Shown here: one piece after another, positions 62,644 through 64,000 of the stretch
How positions within the stretch are numbered: the first letter of the stretch is position 1
Layout: the number at the start of each line of letters is the position of its first letter
Source: an uncultured Alphaproteobacteria bacterium
GTDB taxonomy: Bacteria; Pseudomonadota; Alphaproteobacteria; Paracaedibacterales; CAITNM01
Assembly (NCBI GenBank): GCA_903893805.1
Contig: CAITNM010000030.1
Span: 95,900 to 159,899 of the forward strand
Reading direction: 5' to 3'
DNA: 64,000 bases
Notes under the pieces: model-generated
The model's database searches: none
What the model saw: the letters and a program-made list of their open reading frames with translations, nothing else
Told to the model about the DNA's origin: nothing
Position numbers and translations under genes: made by a program

Positions 62644-63933
62644 TCATCTCCTTAGCCATCTAAAACAAGGAAACAATGTTTTGTGCCAGCTATTCATCCA
62701 AAAAAATATATTTTTGATAAAGCTTTCCTGCGGTATAACAGCCAGTGATACATCACGTGATATGTCATGAATGGCTCGTGGTTGCTTAACATTTGCTGCA
62801 GTTGTAAGTGATTGTGCAACTTCATTAAATTCTGTCAAATTTTTACTTAGCATTTCTTCATTTGCATTCATCAAGGTTGTTTTATTTTCGTCAGATAAGT
62901 CATCAAATACTAAGTTTGCAGGTGCCAAAGGTGGATTTAATCTGTGGTACCTGTGCCCACAAAAAAACCTTGAGGTGTTAATGTCGGCACTTTGTTGGCC
63001 ATACATGAACAAACTTGTTAATTCCCACATCCAACTTAGTCCGGCTCCCCTTCGTAATGCATCATTTTTTAATTTTATGTTAGACATGCCCGTTCCAAGG
63101 GAAAAGACATGAATTTGCTCAAGTGCAGCGTTATAGTGTTTATGAATTAATTCAATGCCTGCAAGGGCAGGGTTGCTCATGCTGGTGCCTCCATCACTAA
63201 CGAAATATCCACTAGATGAAGGATCATTAATTGGGTAAACGTGCTGTGGCTTGTAGTATGTTGGCGCGGCAGCAGTTGCCATAGCTAAATCTTTGGTGTA
63301 AAAATCTTCATCATCGTTGGTGGAAAACGTTTTTACGTTGTACGTACATAAATCATGAGTAACTAAAACCGTTGGTAACCATCTATTTTTAAAAGTGTTT
63401 CTGCCTAGCATGTTTGCCAAAAAATCTTTAATGCCGTTGGTTTTATATTTCGTTCGTAAAATTCCATTGAACGATAGCCATTTTGGCTGAAACATCGTGT
63501 GCCCCTGTGCAAAAAATATGTTCAATAATTGTCTGGGGCTATATTTGGGTTTTGATGGGTCATTAGGATCAGGCATTGTTAGAATGGTAGCGATAATTCC
63601 GCCGATGGAGGTGCCTGCTATACCGTCAAATAAATCAACAATTCGTTTGCCAGTTTGTTCTTCAAGTCTTGCAAGAGTGGCCAAAAGCAGAATACCACGT
63701 ACTCCTCCTCCGTCGAGTGATAGTAACCAGTATTGTTTTAGGGGATCAAATAAGGATTGGTGTGCAATCGGGGGAAAGTCAGCTTGGGTTGCGCAAGATT
63801 TTTTGACTAGAGACTTGTATTCAGGGTTAGGAAGAAACGGTGATTGCGTTATCGTTGCGCTCTCTAAGGTATTTGTAAGCCCAAGGAACAGGGTGTATAA
63901 AAAAAGCGTTTGTACGTAATGGGTAAGGTTCAT
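62644..63933 (-). CDS. Secreted patatin-like phospholipase
   Basis: From the ATG at 63931-63933 this is 429 aa; a further in-frame ATG at 63948 adds five residues. It has a hydrophobic signal peptide (YVQTLFLYTLFLGLTNTLES). The patatin core includes the oxyanion loop LSLDGGGVRGILLL, the nucleophile in GIAGTSIGGI (Ser109 in this numbering) and the dyad aspartate in VSDGGTSMSNPAL. Also present are ATAAAPTYYKP and a long C-terminal helical part. Patatins such as ExoU and the Rickettsia Pat enzymes act on host phospholipids; the signal peptide here suggests export through Sec. Its 3' end overlaps the SCO1 remnant frame by 12 nt. Confidence 0.88.
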   Translation of the reverse strand: MNLTHYVQTLFLYTLFLGLTNTLESATITQSPFLPNPEYKSLVKKSCATQADFPPIAHQSLFDPLKQYWLLSLDGGGVRGILLLATLARLEEQTGKRIVDLFDGIAGTSIGGIIATILTMPDPNDPSKPKYSPRQLLNIFFAQGHTMFQPKWLSFNGILRTKYKTNGIKDFLANMLGRNTFKNRWLPTVLVTHDLCTYNVKTFSTNDDEDFYTKDLAMATAAAPTYYKPQHVYPINDPSSSGYFVSDGGTSMSNPALAGIELIHKHYNAALEQIHVFSLGTGMSNIKLKNDALRRGAGLSWMWELTSLFMYGQQSADINTSRFFCGHRYHRLNPPLAPANLVFDDLSDENKTTLMNANEEMLSKNLTEFNEVAQSLTTAANVKQPRAIHDISRDVSLAVIPQESFIKNIFFWMNSWHKTLFPCFRWLRR

Positions 63934-64000
63934 AATTGCACTTAACATTGAAGTACCAAAAGGTATAAATAGCTTTGAAAATTAAAAATTAGTTAATAGA

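Noticed and set aside
1..64000. CRISPR arrays
   Set aside because: No series of regularly spaced identical repeats was seen; the only close direct repeats are the two 46-bp coding repeats near 39.1-39.25 kb.
1..64000. Prophage or complete insertion sequence
   Set aside because: No integrase, capsid, terminase or full transposase gene is present; only two short transposase relics near 54.1 and 56.4 kb.

Overview
The window reads as chromosome of a low-GC alphaproteobacterium, most likely a host-associated member of the Holosporales/Paracaedibacter-Caedibacter type. This placement is inferred from gene content, not from a tree. The supporting signs are the split b/b' ATP synthase stator genes in an atpI-B-E-b'-b operon, an LdtR-like MarR regulator, a small RHH_4 ribbon-helix-helix protein, SecB, YqgE, HslUV, an ankyrin-repeat secreted protein, paralogous MFS carriers of the kind common in intracellular bacteria, and several genes caught in the act of decaying. 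The standard genetic code is in use, because many intact genes end in TGA.

Layout. 1-8850: 3' part of lptD, then leftward dnaE, an ldtR-like regulator, gltA, asnB and tRNA-Glu. 8885-12450: a truncated speE relic, rightward apbC-prmA, then a degraded stretch with a frameshifted small secreted-protein gene and a second copy of 22 bp from the prmA 3' end. 12239-18823: RHH protein and secB (leftward), then prmC-cvpA-SEL1 protein, yqgE, rnd and accBC. 18915-27782: motility genes (motAB; flgFGAH-fliE behind a convincing sigma-54 promoter) surrounding acnA-uppP. 27851-36447: asmA, then tauE-potFGHI, a polyamine importer that fits with the broken polyamine synthase, and a secreted ankyrin protein. 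36470-43577: MHS-type carrier, a secreted kinase-like protein split at an A8 tract, hslVU, a sodium:solute symporter broken at a (CA)4 tract, and a frameshifted secreted protein. 43583-47081: F0 ATP synthase operon with murF attached by an ATGA overlap. 47194-51727: two related MFS carriers flanking a MazG-like gene, plus an MGT-type glycosyltransferase. 51825-53997: secreted unknown, glyA without a normal start codon, tRNA-Thr.

54128-56702 is the most unusual block. A transposase N-terminal relic, an APH(9)/spectinomycin-phosphotransferase-like gene, a strikingly GC-rich actinobacterial-looking phosphotransferase gene broken by a TGA at codon 11, and an IS982-type transposase C-terminal relic lie side by side. 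It looks like a decayed antibiotic-resistance island. 56688-64000 returns to housekeeping (argS-sfsA-tilS) followed by envelope and secreted proteins: an unknown, an alpha/beta hydrolase, a SCO1 protein cut by a TAA, and a secreted patatin lipase.

The recurring theme is reductive decay. Seven or eight genes are interrupted, two of them at simple-sequence tracts that could switch on and off. Import (polyamines, MFS carriers) stands in for synthesis.
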